From assembly GCA_963970005.1 (NCBI GenBank), contig CAXAMN010018724.1, positions 30,498 through 94,497 of the forward strand: a DNA stretch of 64,000 nt. The letters are read 5' to 3'. The notes under the pieces are model-generated. The model was not told where the DNA came from. It did no database searches and saw only the letters and a program-made list of their open reading frames with translations. Position 1 is the stretch's first letter; each line of letters starts with the position of its first letter. Of the stretch, positions 20,838 to 30,067 are shown piece by piece. The position numbers and the translations under genes were made by a program. This DNA is from Durusdinium trenchii. Its lineage: Eukaryota > Sar > Dinophyceae > Suessiales > Symbiodiniaceae.

Positions 20838-22137
20838 TCAACTCTTGCTACTTCGCTTCTGCAAAGCTTCCAAAACCTTATTGGCCCAGGAAACAATCTC
20901 TGCGATGCTAGGCTGACTCTTTGAGTCTGCCATGCTACTGCGACTTTCCGACGAGGTATGTTTTGAAATGATCTCAGCAAGGCGTTTCTCTGCTGCTTCC
21001 ATGATGATGCCATTTTGAGACAAAAGGTAGTTCAACACACAGTGGGCATGGAGCCACCCATGCGGCCGAGCTCGAGAAAAGTAATAGCTAAACCGCACAC
21101 TTCCCAATGCAATGTACTTCTTGCATGAGGTGCAAAGTGACCGGCCCGAAGGTGCAATGGCTGCGTCAAAAATCCCCAACTCCTTGGAAAAGTAGGAAGA
21201 GGTCAGGTGTGCAGGATTGCTTTCCGCCTTCTGTGCCACTTCATCACGGATCTCATCCGCTTCTAGAATTTCTCCTGCCACTTCGTTCATTCCCTTTTCT
21301 TCGTTGGCCACAGTTTCTGAGGGAGGAAAAACAATCTCAGACTCCTTGTTGATGTCATCATGGCCCTCACCTTCGTTAGAGGATGCCGAACTTGTTTTTT
21401 GGCCAGAATCAGAGTCAGAATCAAAGCCCTCACCCAAGACAGTCAGAATGGTCCTCTTTTGAGGAGCTGTTTGTCCCTTACGCTTTCTTTTCGATGTCTG
21501 AAGATAACTCGGGATATTGGATTTCACTGCAGGCTTTCTCTCAATGACCAGCTTGGTTGTTGGTAAGCTGAACTGCACAATCTCTGAAACCGGGCTCACT
21601 CTCAAAGAGCCAAGTTCAGAATCATTGAAAGAGGCTTGACACTTCCAAGCCTCCACAAAAATTTGCTGCAGTTTGGTTTTGCGTCGGAGCATATTCAGAA
21701 AGACCTCGTGAGATGTTTGGATAGAAGCAAACCCGGCTGATGTCATCTCGTATCTGGCGTCTTGGTCTGTGATCCTAGCAGCAACCAGCATTTGCAACAA
21801 TGGTCTTTTGAGCACTACTCCCAGAAAAAATCCATCTTGTTCTCCATGTTCCTCACTGGACAGCAAAATCAGATCCCCTGGCTGTATTTTGTGGCTCTGA
21901 AGGAAGTGAGAGAAGTTCTGGACCATACGCTTCACTGGCTCAAACTCTGGCTCTTTCTGACACAGGAAATGGAAGCAATGGCAATGCGGTTTCGCAATTG
22001 AAGCTTCATCCTCGTCTTGATCAGCCGGATCGGCTAGTACATCAACCGCCCTGTGTAAAGTCTCGTCCAAAAGCTTGGAGATGTCTTGGTCGGCTGTTAA
22101 CACATCAATCGCAGAGCTTTTGAGCGCACCACTACCT
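20838..22137 (-). CDS. Nested gene, exon 4: PARP-like zinc finger, C-terminus
   Basis: Last exon of the nested gene, about 430 codons to a TGA at 20838-20840. Acceptor TTCCAG|G gives GSGALKSSAIDVLTADQDIS. The middle contains IQPGDLILLSSEEHGEQDGF and long Ser/Asp/Glu-rich, probably disordered stretches with a basic patch (SKRKRKGQTAPQKR). Near the C-terminus, RSLCTSCKKYIALGSVRF and WLHAHCVLNYLL form a C-x2-C...H-x2-C site with G and W in the positions usual for PARP-type fingers. The tail is helical (IVSWANKVLEALQKR). No polymerase or catalytic PARP domain is present. Confidence 0.68.
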
Positions 22138-22253
22138 GGAACAGGTCTTTTTTCAACAGGTGTTAAAAACATCATGTGAACACAGCGCGAAACGGAAAAA
22201 GCCAAACAAAACAATAGATTGGACTCTGACAAGCAAAACATACTAATCTACGC

Positions 22254-22710
22254 ACTGGCACTGTCTCCAATCTGTGTTGGAATGTCCCAAATCGGATGGG
22301 ATTGGAGTGAGCTCTCGTTCAGAAGAAGCCTCCGCGCAGAAATCTTTTTGGCAGCATTGCGGTAGACTCCGTGCTGCTCTCCTGCATGAGGACCCGCTGC
22401 ATTCTCAGCACATGTTGGCAAGGGTTTGCCAGCCAACTCATCAATCTGATTTTGCCGCCATTCAGCCTCAACAGTGTAGTCCTCTTTCTCCTCAGGTGTC
22501 ATGGCTCTCCACTTGCTCCCAAGCTCTCTCACCTTCTCTCGGTAGTTCTTTTTGTCCAATGTCAAGCCTTCCATCTGAGATCGTTGGAAGACATTCCATC
22601 CACTCAACTTCCGAATCTTCCTAGTTTGAGCTTTCTGAATCCGCTGACTTCGTTCTGCAGGTGACTCTCTTGATGTCAAGGGCCGGCTCTTGGTTTCCTG
22701 GAAGGTGACA
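22254..22710 (-). CDS. Nested gene, exon 3: HMG box
   Basis: Acceptor TTCCAG|G. The reading ETKSRPLTSRESPAERSQRI leads into RKIRKLSGWNVFQRSQMEG, KKNYREKVRELGSKWRAMTP and EEKEDYTVEAEWRQNQIDEL. The pattern of aromatic residues, LGxxWRxMxxEEKxxY and the following A-E is that of an HMG-box DNA-binding domain of about 70 residues. The rest (NAAKKISARRLLLNES) is basic. Fusion of an HMG box to the transposase-like exons upstream is supported by strand, spacing and tight introns. Confidence 0.75.
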
Positions 22711-22890
22711 AGCAGTTGATTGAAACATGCTAAGCATTTTGAAGGTGTGAAAAAGACTGCCAAAGTCAAGCCACACTTGTTGTCAGGTCAGGTCAGGTCG
22801 TTACTTCATTACCAGACCAAAATGAATGAACAATGAATTGAATGGATTCTGTCCCAGAAACCCAGCCAGTCCTTATTGGATGACACACCG

Positions 22891-24242
22891 GACATCTTGA
22901 GGATGCCTGCAGAAACCTTCTTTGGCGGGAGTGCAGCTTGAGATGCTGCGCCCAAGCTCCAGGAATGTTGTCTGACTAAACTCTGGATCAACGTATTCTC
23001 ACTTGATGCACGAGGTGCCTTTGCATGTTGACTTCCACGACGGCTTATGATCCACTGTGTGATCCCGTTCTTTAACTCCACTGCATCAGATGTCAACGGA
23101 CACCATTCTGCCAGGTCTTGTAATAGTTCCACAATTTCTCCTCGGATTTTCTGTTGCTCCAAGACAGGCATGTGTCTGATGTCTCCACTGAAATGTTGCA
23201 GAATCACACCAGCAAAATCTGGGTCTATACAGTTCTTGCACTGATGATACCGATCTTGAAGTCCACCCCATTCATGGACAAATTCGGCATGGTCAAGAGT
23301 CAGAAGCTTGAACAAGCTGAATGGGGGGCTCAAGAATGAGTGCTTGAATCGCCGCTCTAGGTCACTAAGGCACATGGTCGTGAGCTGAAAAATCCTATTC
23401 AGCATTTCAGGATGCGGTTCAAGGCCCATTTGGATCGCTTCTTTCAATCCACCTTCCTCCAAAAACAAAAGGTACTTGCTGACGAGAGCGTCGCCAAGTG
23501 CGCCGCTCATCACATGAAAAAAGCGTTGGCTTGTCTTTTGCCTGAGTTCCCTTTCTTTTTCATGGCCCCGTCCAAGACTACGAAGCTCGTACAAGCACGC
23601 AGTGTGTGAAAGCATCCAATTGACTGCCCACTCAATTGGCTGGATCATCACGTCTATTACAATGGCCCCTTGTGAGAACTGGGGCTTGTTGATTTCCTGA
23701 ACCACCAGCTGGCGCCGTACTTTGTTTTGAGAGGCGAAGGCCTGATCAACATCCAGTTGGTCTTGCAATGCTCGTTGGAAGTCCACATCTGGATCCACGA
23801 AACCTGTTTCTGACATCAATGCATCTGCCAAGGACACAATGTCGTTGTTTGGAGTGGAAGAGTCCAACTCCTGAAGGACTCGAGGAAGCATTTGGAAGAA
23901 GTTGCAACCAAACCGGATGAATGATGAAGCGCCGCTGTAGTGCTTCATGCGGTACAGCAAAGGAGTCGGATACCCTCTGGTCAGGATTTGGACAGCGTGA
24001 CTCAGAAATTTGCACAAACTCTCCTCTGAGGATTCGCAGCAGGGTCGCTCACCACCAATGATGCAATAGTGAACCACTTTGGAGCCACGGGAATCTCCAT
24101 TTGCAAATTTCACCAAATCCCGAAGGCCCTCCTTGGTACTCTTTGCGTTGGTGCTGAAATCTCTGATGAGCCACTCTGCTCGCTTTTTCCATGCTGCCAT
24201 CTCGTCTGGAAACTCGTAGACTGGCACGCCTGGTTTCTGAAA
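22891..24242 (-). CDS. Nested gene, exon 2: transposase-like region
   Basis: About 450 codons. Acceptor TTTTCAG|A gives KPGVPVYEFPDEMAAWKKRA, then a long helical region with IVIDVMIQPIEWAVNWML, HFSGDIRHMPVLEQQ and, near the end, CPLTSDAVELKNGITQWII and RRGSQHAKAPRASSENTLIQ. The layout (isolated acidic residues in hydrophobic strands, a late SDAVE-x-KNG segment) resembles RNase H-like transposase genes known as multicopy families in dinoflagellates. No DDE triad can be assigned from sequence alone. The end is placed at a GTGTGT donor near KMSG. Confidence 0.6.
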
Positions 24243-24337
24243 AGATTCATGACAGGCTTGCAGCATGCGACCTACTTTGTTTAATGTTCAGAAGGTCTCA
24301 AGTCTGAAGTAAAAACAAAAGATCGACGTAGCAAGGC

Positions 24338-25324
24338 CTAGGTGCGAATGAAGTTTGTGTCTTTTTGATACATGGAGACGAGTGCAGTGGCTAGGCTCCT
24401 TCGAAATGAAGACATCTCGAACAAATGGCCCAATCGAACGAGGGTGCTCCAGAAATGGGGAACTGACAAAGCAATGGGCTTTCGAACGAGGGACAGCTGA
24501 TGATTGCAGCAGCGAACGCGGAAGCCAAGGCAACATTTGTCAGGGCCCTGGCTCTCAATAAATCTTTTCCGCCTCTCTCCCTCCATTCTCCATGCGGAGT
24601 CATTGGCCTTGAGGGCGTCGCCGATGAAGGCACATACCTTCCAATCACTGTGAGCCAGTACATCATTCTCCAATCCCAATCTTCGCCAAACAGATCCCAA
24701 TCCACTGGCACTCACTGCAGTCCAAGCGGTGAATGCTTTGTGGATGCTAGTTGCTTTGCCTGAATTGAGAACTCTCACAGGGGTTGGGATGAACAACGCT
24801 TCCCATGCATTGTCCTGGAATCTGACGTAAGTGCATTCCACTGTGTTGCAAACAGTGTACACCTGTGATCGGCCAAGCCCTCCAGATTTCATCCGAGTGG
24901 AAGTGTCATCACAAACACAAGTGTGAAGTATGTGCTTGATGCCTTTCTGGGACTGAAACAATGACGAAATCGTTTCCTTCAATTGTTGCAAAAGACTCCA
25001 CACACACCGAGACCGCTCCCTGGAAAACTGTTGTCTCAAGTCGCTGCCATCTTGTCTTGTGGCATTCTTGCTGGAACACTCTGAAAAAAACCTGTTCTGT
25101 AAAACATTTGCGTAGCTAGAAGGTTCCTGAACATCTTTGTTCTGATTCAAAGCTAATTTCACTGCTTTGGCAGTGCGTGCTTTCGATGTTTGGAGCTTTC
25201 GCTTCAACTGTATGGTAACGGCATCACCATCAGCATTTGTGCGGCCTTCAGCTGGTGAATCGGACTCTGCTGCGGAAGGCTGCGAACAAGGCGAATCATC
25301 GGCCAAGAAGTCGAGCAAGGGCAT
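24338..25324 (-). CDS. Nested gene, exon 1 with start codon
   Basis: ATG at 25324-25322; the product begins MPLLDFLADDSPCSQPSAAE. After a disordered Lys/Ser-rich segment come QVYTVCNTVECTYVRFQDNA, ALFIPTPVRVL, WKVCAFIGDALKANDSAWR and CCNHQLSLVRKPIALSV. The order F-I-G-D-A-x-x-A-N ... C-x-H-Q-x-x-L resembles the first half of an RNase H-like transposase core, the C-x-H-Q being a recurrent feature. The frame closes at 24338; the true donor is somewhat upstream. Confidence 0.58.
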   Translation of the reverse strand: MPLLDFLADDSPCSQPSAAESDSPAEGRTNADGDAVTIQLKRKLQTSKARTAKAVKLALNQNKDVQEPSSYANVLQNRFFSECSSKNATRQDGSDLRQQFSRERSRCVWSLLQQLKETISSLFQSQKGIKHILHTCVCDDTSTRMKSGGLGRSQVYTVCNTVECTYVRFQDNAWEALFIPTPVRVLNSGKATSIHKAFTAWTAVSASGLGSVWRRLGLENDVLAHSDWKVCAFIGDALKANDSAWRMEGERRKRFIESQGPDKCCLGFRVRCCNHQLSLVRKPIALSVPHFWSTLVRLGHLFEMSSFRRSLATALVSMYQKDTNFIRT

Positions 25325-25563
25325 TTTTGTGGGGCAAAAAGTGGCTACTGTTCCAATATGTGTCAGTCCTAAGTCTGAAAATTAATTATTGGAGTGGTGT
25401 CCATATGTGTCCATGACACGATTTGTTGACAAAGTGCACAATTTATGTTGCTCGTCTGATGTGACGCGCTTGAACCCTGCAAGTCAAACAGCCGGCTCAC
25501 CTGCAACAGCCAGCACACACCTGCGACACCTGCGATCAAACAAAATGACGCCCACTAGCTGGC

Positions 25564-25626
25564 CTCCCAACGGGAGAAGAAGTCATCCGTGTTCTCTGGG
25601 CCCCATTTGTCAAAGATGCTGGCGAC
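25564..25626 (-). CDS. C5-cytosine methyltransferase, motif VI exon, distal half
   Basis: A 63-base exon, 21 codons, between TTGGCAG|G and a GC donor (GGGAG|GCCAGC). It reads VASIFDKWGPENTDDFFSRWE. Upstream it joins in phase to the end of the motif IV exon, giving CCILRG-VASIF, and downstream to SPLDFML. Both junctions are at codon boundaries. It is short and has no diagnostic residues of its own, so the assignment rests on phase and order. Confidence 0.5.
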
Positions 25627-26049
25627 CTGCCAAGACAAGTGTCACCAAAATGCCGAACAGGTCAGATTTCCAATAGCAAAAATACAGGTCACATACAAAT
25701 GGGCCCTTTCAAACGGGCCACAAGACTTCATAACTACTACACTGCACAGAAGACTACATTGCCAGAATGCAGCAGAAGCCTTTTCGAATGAAGACTTCCA
25801 AGTATGCGTTTGGAGTGTTCATTTGATGCCATCATAAGACATTGTTGACTTTAAGTACCAATTGGCCCAAGCGTTTGCCTGTTTGCCCGTTTGCCTCTTC
25901 GAGCACCACAGTTCTTGGACGGCGCTGGCCTCAAATGAACAACCCAGGCACCATCCAAATTGATATTTTCAGGGTCGGCGATCGGTCTATAATCTACCTT
26001 TTCAAACTCCTGCCAGCCTCATGTCCATCTGAAACAACCTAACTTACAC

Positions 26050-26212
26050 CTCTCAGAATGCAACAATCCTTGGGCGCCAAGAGGCGTACATGACGTGAAA
26101 TGTCGATGAACACCCTGCCATTGTCTGTCAGACAAGGATTGTAATTGGCCTTCCGCTTCTTCTCGTTGAGACGGCTGTAGGGTTGGCAGGGAGGACCTGC
26201 CGTGTAGAGGTC
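26050..26212 (-). CDS. C5-cytosine methyltransferase, catalytic motif IV exon
   Basis: Acceptor ATTGCAG|G, donor GAGGT|GTAAGT. It reads DLYTAGPPCQPYSRLNEKKR, then KANYNPCLTDNGRVFIDISR and HVRLLAPKDCCILRG. AGPPCQPYSRLN is the C5-methyltransferase motif IV; the Cys of PPCQ is the nucleophile that attacks C6 of cytosine. The segment PKDCCILRGV sits where motif VI (P-x-x-F-x-x-ENV) is expected, but the catalytic ENV is replaced by RGV in this reading. The family marks or maintains DNA methylation in the nucleus. This is the anchor exon of the gene. Confidence 0.85.
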
Positions 26213-26349
26213 CTGCAATAGCAAAAACCACTGAACAATCAATCATGAATCATGAAGAAAAATCTGCTCAAAAGTGCGAACAGGCAAACACGCAAGTGAG
26301 CCAGCTTGCTTCAACCCTGAACCCCTGTTGAATCCCCTTTCAGGTCCTC

Positions 26350-26474
26350 CCTATTGCATGCCACACGGCATCGGTCTGTCAGCAACCACCGGCATTGGGT
26401 GCTGTCATGCACCACGCAGTAGTTGCTCGAACCAACATCGTACACATCCGCGACGTCAGGGAAAATGTGCAGAA
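26350..26474 (-). CDS. C5-cytosine methyltransferase, motif II/III exon
   Basis: Acceptor AACCTAG|T. It reads LHIFPDVADVYDVGSSNYCV, then VHDSTQCRWLLTDRCRVACN and RE. This fits the segment between motifs II and IV (xxFP-DV-x-D). The junction with the motif IV exon (CNRE-DLYTAGPPCQ) is in phase if the intron begins with GA (GGGAG|GACCTG), the same donor type as at 9133. Confidence 0.6.
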
Positions 26475-26559
26475 CTAGGTTTACAAAAAAAAACAGTTCC
26501 AATTCCCCAATGAGCCTTTCATTTGCAATCGAACCAATATGATGACTCATCACTCAGCA

Positions 26560-26838
26560 ACTGCAAAATCGAAAAAAAACATCATTGCAAAAGAAACACC
26601 ATTAAGCTGCGAGAGACCCTGTGTCGAAAAATTTGTAGTGATGTAGCGCTGCTTGACCAAGTCTTTCTCCAAACAGGCAAGGGTTCTGCTTGTCACACCT
26701 ATGGACTCGTGCAACTCCTTCCTGAGCAGCAGTGAATGGCCAAAAGTCATAAAGGTGTTGGAAATGATAGGCAATCCGACAATCCAACCAGAGTCGATCC
26801 ATGTCAAACCAGACATGGCTGGACGGACCTGTTGTATC
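26560..26838 (-). CDS. Candidate upstream exon of the methyltransferase
   Basis: After CAACAG|G two frames stay open. One reads FDMDRLWLDCRIAYHFQHLY, the other RPAMSGLTWIDSGWIVGLPI and LEKDLVKQRYITTNFST. Neither carries a recognised motif, so the correct frame and role are undecided. Confidence 0.35.
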
Positions 26839-26889
26839 ATGTTTTACGATTCAAAGCAATGCTGCTGCGGCTTGCTTGCTTGCTTGCTG

Positions 26890-26965
26890 CGGCCAGGATT
26901 CATGATGTAAGTGGTTGTTGCGCCACCTGCGCACCCCTCGATGACCGAGACCCTGAGCGGTGCAA
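26890..26965 (-). CDS. Candidate SAM motif I exon of the methyltransferase
   Basis: After CGCTCAG|G the frame reads VSVIEGCAGGATTTYIMNPG. The V-x-E-x-CAGGA pattern could be motif I (usually D-L-F-x-G-x-GG) of the C5 methyltransferase, and its position upstream of motifs II-IV is right. The flanking frame is short and the assignment tentative. Confidence 0.35.
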
Positions 26966-27095
26966 GTGCCAATTGCTCACAAAAAGAAACACTCAATGAG
27001 CCAATAGACCCTCCTTGACTCCTGACTCTTGTCATATCTGTAAACAGTTTTGAGAATCGAAGGCCACATGAAAGACTGCATGCAAAATTGACTTA

Positions 27096-27205
27096 GGCAA
27101 AGTAACTTCCCGTTGAGGTTGCAGGGAATTTCCATGGCCCTTTTGTACACCTCGGCCCACTGGAAGCACTGGAGCTCGGAGATCTCATCTTCTGCAAGCC
27201 GGTTC
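27096..27205 (-). CDS. C5-cytosine methyltransferase gene, N-terminal exon
   Basis: Acceptor TTTCAG|G. It reads NRLAEDEISELQCFQWAEVY, then KRAMEIPCNLNGKLL. It joins in phase to the preceding 47-base exon (DGKLW-NRLAEDE). No known domain; the position makes it the N-terminal part of the methyltransferase gene, or a separate gene just upstream. Confidence 0.5.
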
Positions 27206-27313
27206 CTGAAAGCAGAAAAATCTCAAAGGGTAGAACAAGTAGAAAATGTGATTCTGGCCTGGCCAAAACCAACCAGGAAAAGTAAAAATGCCAACCGAAT
27301 AATAAAATATCAC

Positions 27314-27360
27314 CAAAGCTTCCCATCCGTCATTCGTAGAACAAGTTGATGCGCCCGGCG
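27314..27360 (-). CDS. Microexon, 47 nt, N-terminal part
   Basis: Between GCTGCAG|C and CTTTG|GTGATA. It reads RRAHQLVLRMTDGKL plus a Trp codon completed by the next exon. Found only because the frame continues exactly across the junction. Confidence 0.45.
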
Positions 27361-27528
27361 CTGCAGCACTAAGCTTTCTGCTGCTTGAATATACTGACAC
27401 TACGAATGCATGCTGCATGCTGTATTATGTTTAGTTTCTGATAGCTTACAACTGGAGACACAGCCGCGCGGAAGTCCGAGTGGCAAGACTCAGAACGTCT
27501 GAGAACCTAGGTTTTTTTCCTGGCATGG

Positions 27529-27915
27529 CTAAGTCTTGCAATTAGTCAAATGCCTGGGGCTGTTCCTTGAGCACCGGCTTCTCTCACACCCCCCTGAATC
27601 AGCCACCGGTTTTGGTGGAGGGGGAGGCAACCAACAAATTTCACGCTTCTTAGGCAAAGGCGGAGGTGGGGGCAAAAAAATAATGTGACTCTGATTCTGA
27701 CCACTGTTTGGTCTCGGTGGTGGCGGCGGAGGCAAAGGTGCCACTGCTTTTTTCCTTCTCCAACATGAAGCTGTAGCTGGAACAGGAGGTGGTGCAGGAA
27801 GTTGTCTAATGCAACGTCGAGACTTCCGCACTTTTACTTTCCTCTTCACTTTGACTTTCACTCTTCTAATCTTCTTCCTCTTCTTCTGGAGCACCGTCTC
27901 CCCAGTAGCCATCAT
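27529..27915 (-). CDS. Proline-rich, basic N-terminal exon
   Basis: From an ATG near 27915 the frame reads an extremely basic start (KKRKKIRRVKVKVKRKVKVR) and then three polyproline tracts (LPPPPPPRP, LPPPPPLPKKR, LPPPPPKP). It is probably a disordered N-terminal region of a nuclear protein and may be the first exon of the methyltransferase gene. The frame closes at 27529 and the donor is not located. The polyproline codons are not a simple DNA repeat, which favours a real coding sequence. Confidence 0.5.
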   Translation of the reverse strand: MMATGETVLQKKRKKIRRVKVKVKRKVKVRKSRRCIRQLPAPPPVPATASCWRRKKAVAPLPPPPPPRPNSGQNQSHIIFLPPPPPLPKKREICWLPPPPPKPVADSGGCERSRCSRNSPRHLTNCKT

Positions 27916-28049
27916 GGCAGGGCAGTTAATCTATGCACAGGGTCTAGGTCCTATGTTAGAGCCTAGGCTGCAGTATGAGCGGCCAACCCTAGTACCAAAC
28001 CGAACCACACAAGGGAAATCAGGGCCTCTTCTTTAGCTAATAGACTACT

Positions 28050-28115
28050 AGGTATTTATAAATAGTTCCTAGGGATTTATAAATAGATCCTAGGGATTTA
28101 TAAATAGATCCTATA
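28050..28115. repeat. Tandem repeat, 22 bp, 3 copies
   Basis: CCTAGGGATTTATAAATAGAT repeated three times with small changes, containing the palindromes CCTAGG and ATTTATAAAT. Confidence 0.85.
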
Positions 28116-28204
28116 CACCAACAGAGAGGCCAATTATAGAGGCCCATGCAACCTCTAAAATATTGGTCCAAACGAATCGTTTTGAAACTGTTTGGGGTCT
28201 ATGC

Positions 28205-29545
28205 TACCTTTGGGGCTTCTTGTTGGAACCCTGTTCCCGGGTAGACTCCACCATAAGGAATGCCTCCTCTATCATTGATCATTTCAAATTTCTTTTTGAG
28301 AGACAACACCGCATTGTTGAAGCTTTGTGGCTAACAGATTATAATGCTTAACCAGGACCTTTGGAACATGCTGCGAGCACCCTAAAAGGCCACGGCTATG
28401 CTTGCGTAGGTCCCTCTATGGTGTTGAAGTGAGAGACACTTGCAGAACAGTTACTGGAATGATGTTCGCAGCCGCTCCTCTGACTGCAAATCGTCATTTG
28501 GGTCGGTCAAATCAACGCAATTTGATGGCGTTGATAGGTTTGGTCAATGGTTTCGGTTATATAACCAAATGCTATTGCATTTTGAGTTGTCAACATTTCC
28601 TTGGCAATAGACTTGAGGCAATTGTTTGGCGGCGCAGCTTCCTGCCTCAAGCACAAGTTGACAAGCCCTGAATCAAAGCGCCGCCGCTCCACACTAGGCA
28701 CAGCGTTGATTGGCGAAACAATTGCCAAAGCTCAAGTTGCGCTTGACTTGCCAAGCAATATTGATATGAAATCGCGTCTGCCGCAGGCTTGATGGGAACC
28801 GCTCACGGCCAAATCTTGGAGGAAGAGGCGGACGTTACGCACACGAAAGCAATAGACATGGAAACATGCTGACTTGCTTGGAAACGGGGATTGCAAACTA
28901 TTGTTTCTCAAGGCCTTCCGTTGCTTAGCTCAAAATGCTCGTTTGCAATGCCTTAACTATGCTGACTCTGGCGAGTGCATACAGTTTCAACATAGAAGCT
29001 TCATTGCGCAAGGTGGCGCCTTACTATTACGACGCTTGGCGCCAACAATGGGCTTGGTGGTGCGCCGGAGAGTGGTGGGTCTACACCGAGGCGCTGCGCA
29101 AGACCGCTTTCTACACACATGCGAAAATTCTGCTTGGCGTTTGGGATGCGGCAGATGAGTGTGGTTAAGACTTGGGAGCCGCGTGGTCCCCATTCGATGA
29201 GTGGGGGCAGTGGCAACGACAATATCAGTGAAAGGGGGATGCAATATGGTGTCAGCTACCTAGGAACAGGGTTCCAACAAGCAGCCCCCGCAAAGATTCA
29301 AACAGAGGACCGCCTACGCAATAACTGTCCTGCAAATGTCTCTCACTTCAATATTGTAGTGGGACCTACGCAAGCATAGCCGTGGCCTTTTGGGGTGCTC
29401 GCAGCATGTTCCAAAGTGAGGCCCCGGTTAAGGATTCCAATCTGTTGGCCACAAAGCTTCAACAATGGGGTTTGTTGTCTCTCACAATGATAGATGCATT
29501 CCTTAGGGTGGAATCTACCCAGGAACAGGGTTCCAACAAGAAGCC
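28205..29545. mobile_element. Inverted-repeat (foldback-type) element
   Basis: About 250 bases at 28205-28465 are present again in reverse complement at 29310-29545, including CATGCTGCGAGCACCC, AAGGCCACGGCTATGC and TTGCGTAGGTCCC. The 840-base spacer holds two small plus-strand frames (28601-28792 and 28935-29168). The arms also contain the R1 core. No target-site duplication was resolved. It could be a foldback transposon or two R1 repeats inserted in opposite directions. Confidence 0.6.
28935..29168 (+). CDS. Small aromatic-rich ORF in repeat spacer
   Basis: Seventy-seven codons ending in TAA. After a hydrophobic start (MLVCNALTMLTLASAYSF) it reads KVAPYYYDAWRQQWAWWCAG, then EWWVYTEALRKTAFYTHAK. 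The run of Trp/Tyr and the alternating pattern are unusual, and the start resembles a signal peptide. No family was recognised. It could be a captured exon inside the inverted-repeat element or a chance frame. Confidence 0.4.
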   Translation: MLVCNALTMLTLASAYSFNIEASLRKVAPYYYDAWRQQWAWWCAGEWWVYTEALRKTAFYTHAKILLGVWDAADECG

Positions 29546-29850
29546 TCCAAAATAGGCCCCAAAGCTTGCGCAATTGGGTTTTTTGTCTGTCAAATCAGTG
29601 ATACAAGCATTCCTTGTGGTGTAAACTACCCGAGAACAAGGTTCCAACAAGAAGCCCTAAAGCTAGGCCCACAAGCTACAGCTATGGGGGTTGTGGTCTC
29701 TTAAAAATGGTCAATGATAGAGGCTTGCCTTTTCGTGTTGTCTACCTGGAAACAGGGTTCCAACAAGAAGCGCTAAAGCTAGACGCCAAAGCTACAACTA
29801 TGGGGCTTGTCGTCTTTCAAAATCGCTCCTTGTGGCGTGAACTATTCCTG
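29465..29850. repeat. R1 tandem array, ~110 bp units
   Basis: Three full units and a partial fourth, each with GGGGTTTGTTGTCTCTCA, GCATTCCTTRGGGTG, CTACCYRGGAACAGGGTTC and CAACAAGAAGC. A further copy lies at 29230-29280. Units differ by 15-25 percent by eye. Confidence 0.85.
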
Positions 29851-30067
29851 TGTCCCCCTTCGCTTGTGCGGGCTTGCCTTTCGTCGGTCTCGGGGACTAT
29901 GGATTTCCCAGGGCACGTACAGGGCTTCTCGGGTTCGCCCTCACCTTCAACTTCGTGTTGCTGAAAATGCAGGCGTTTGGGAACAACATGTGGCCTTTGT
30001 GAAGGGTCGTCAGCCAATTCTGCGGGAGTGGGCCCCCTTTAGTCGGATTCTGAGACGTGCTCCTGAG

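Noticed and set aside
29465-29850. Possible CRISPR-like array
   Set aside because: Units are about 110 bp, diverged, without uniform short repeats and unique spacers, and the genome is eukaryotic.
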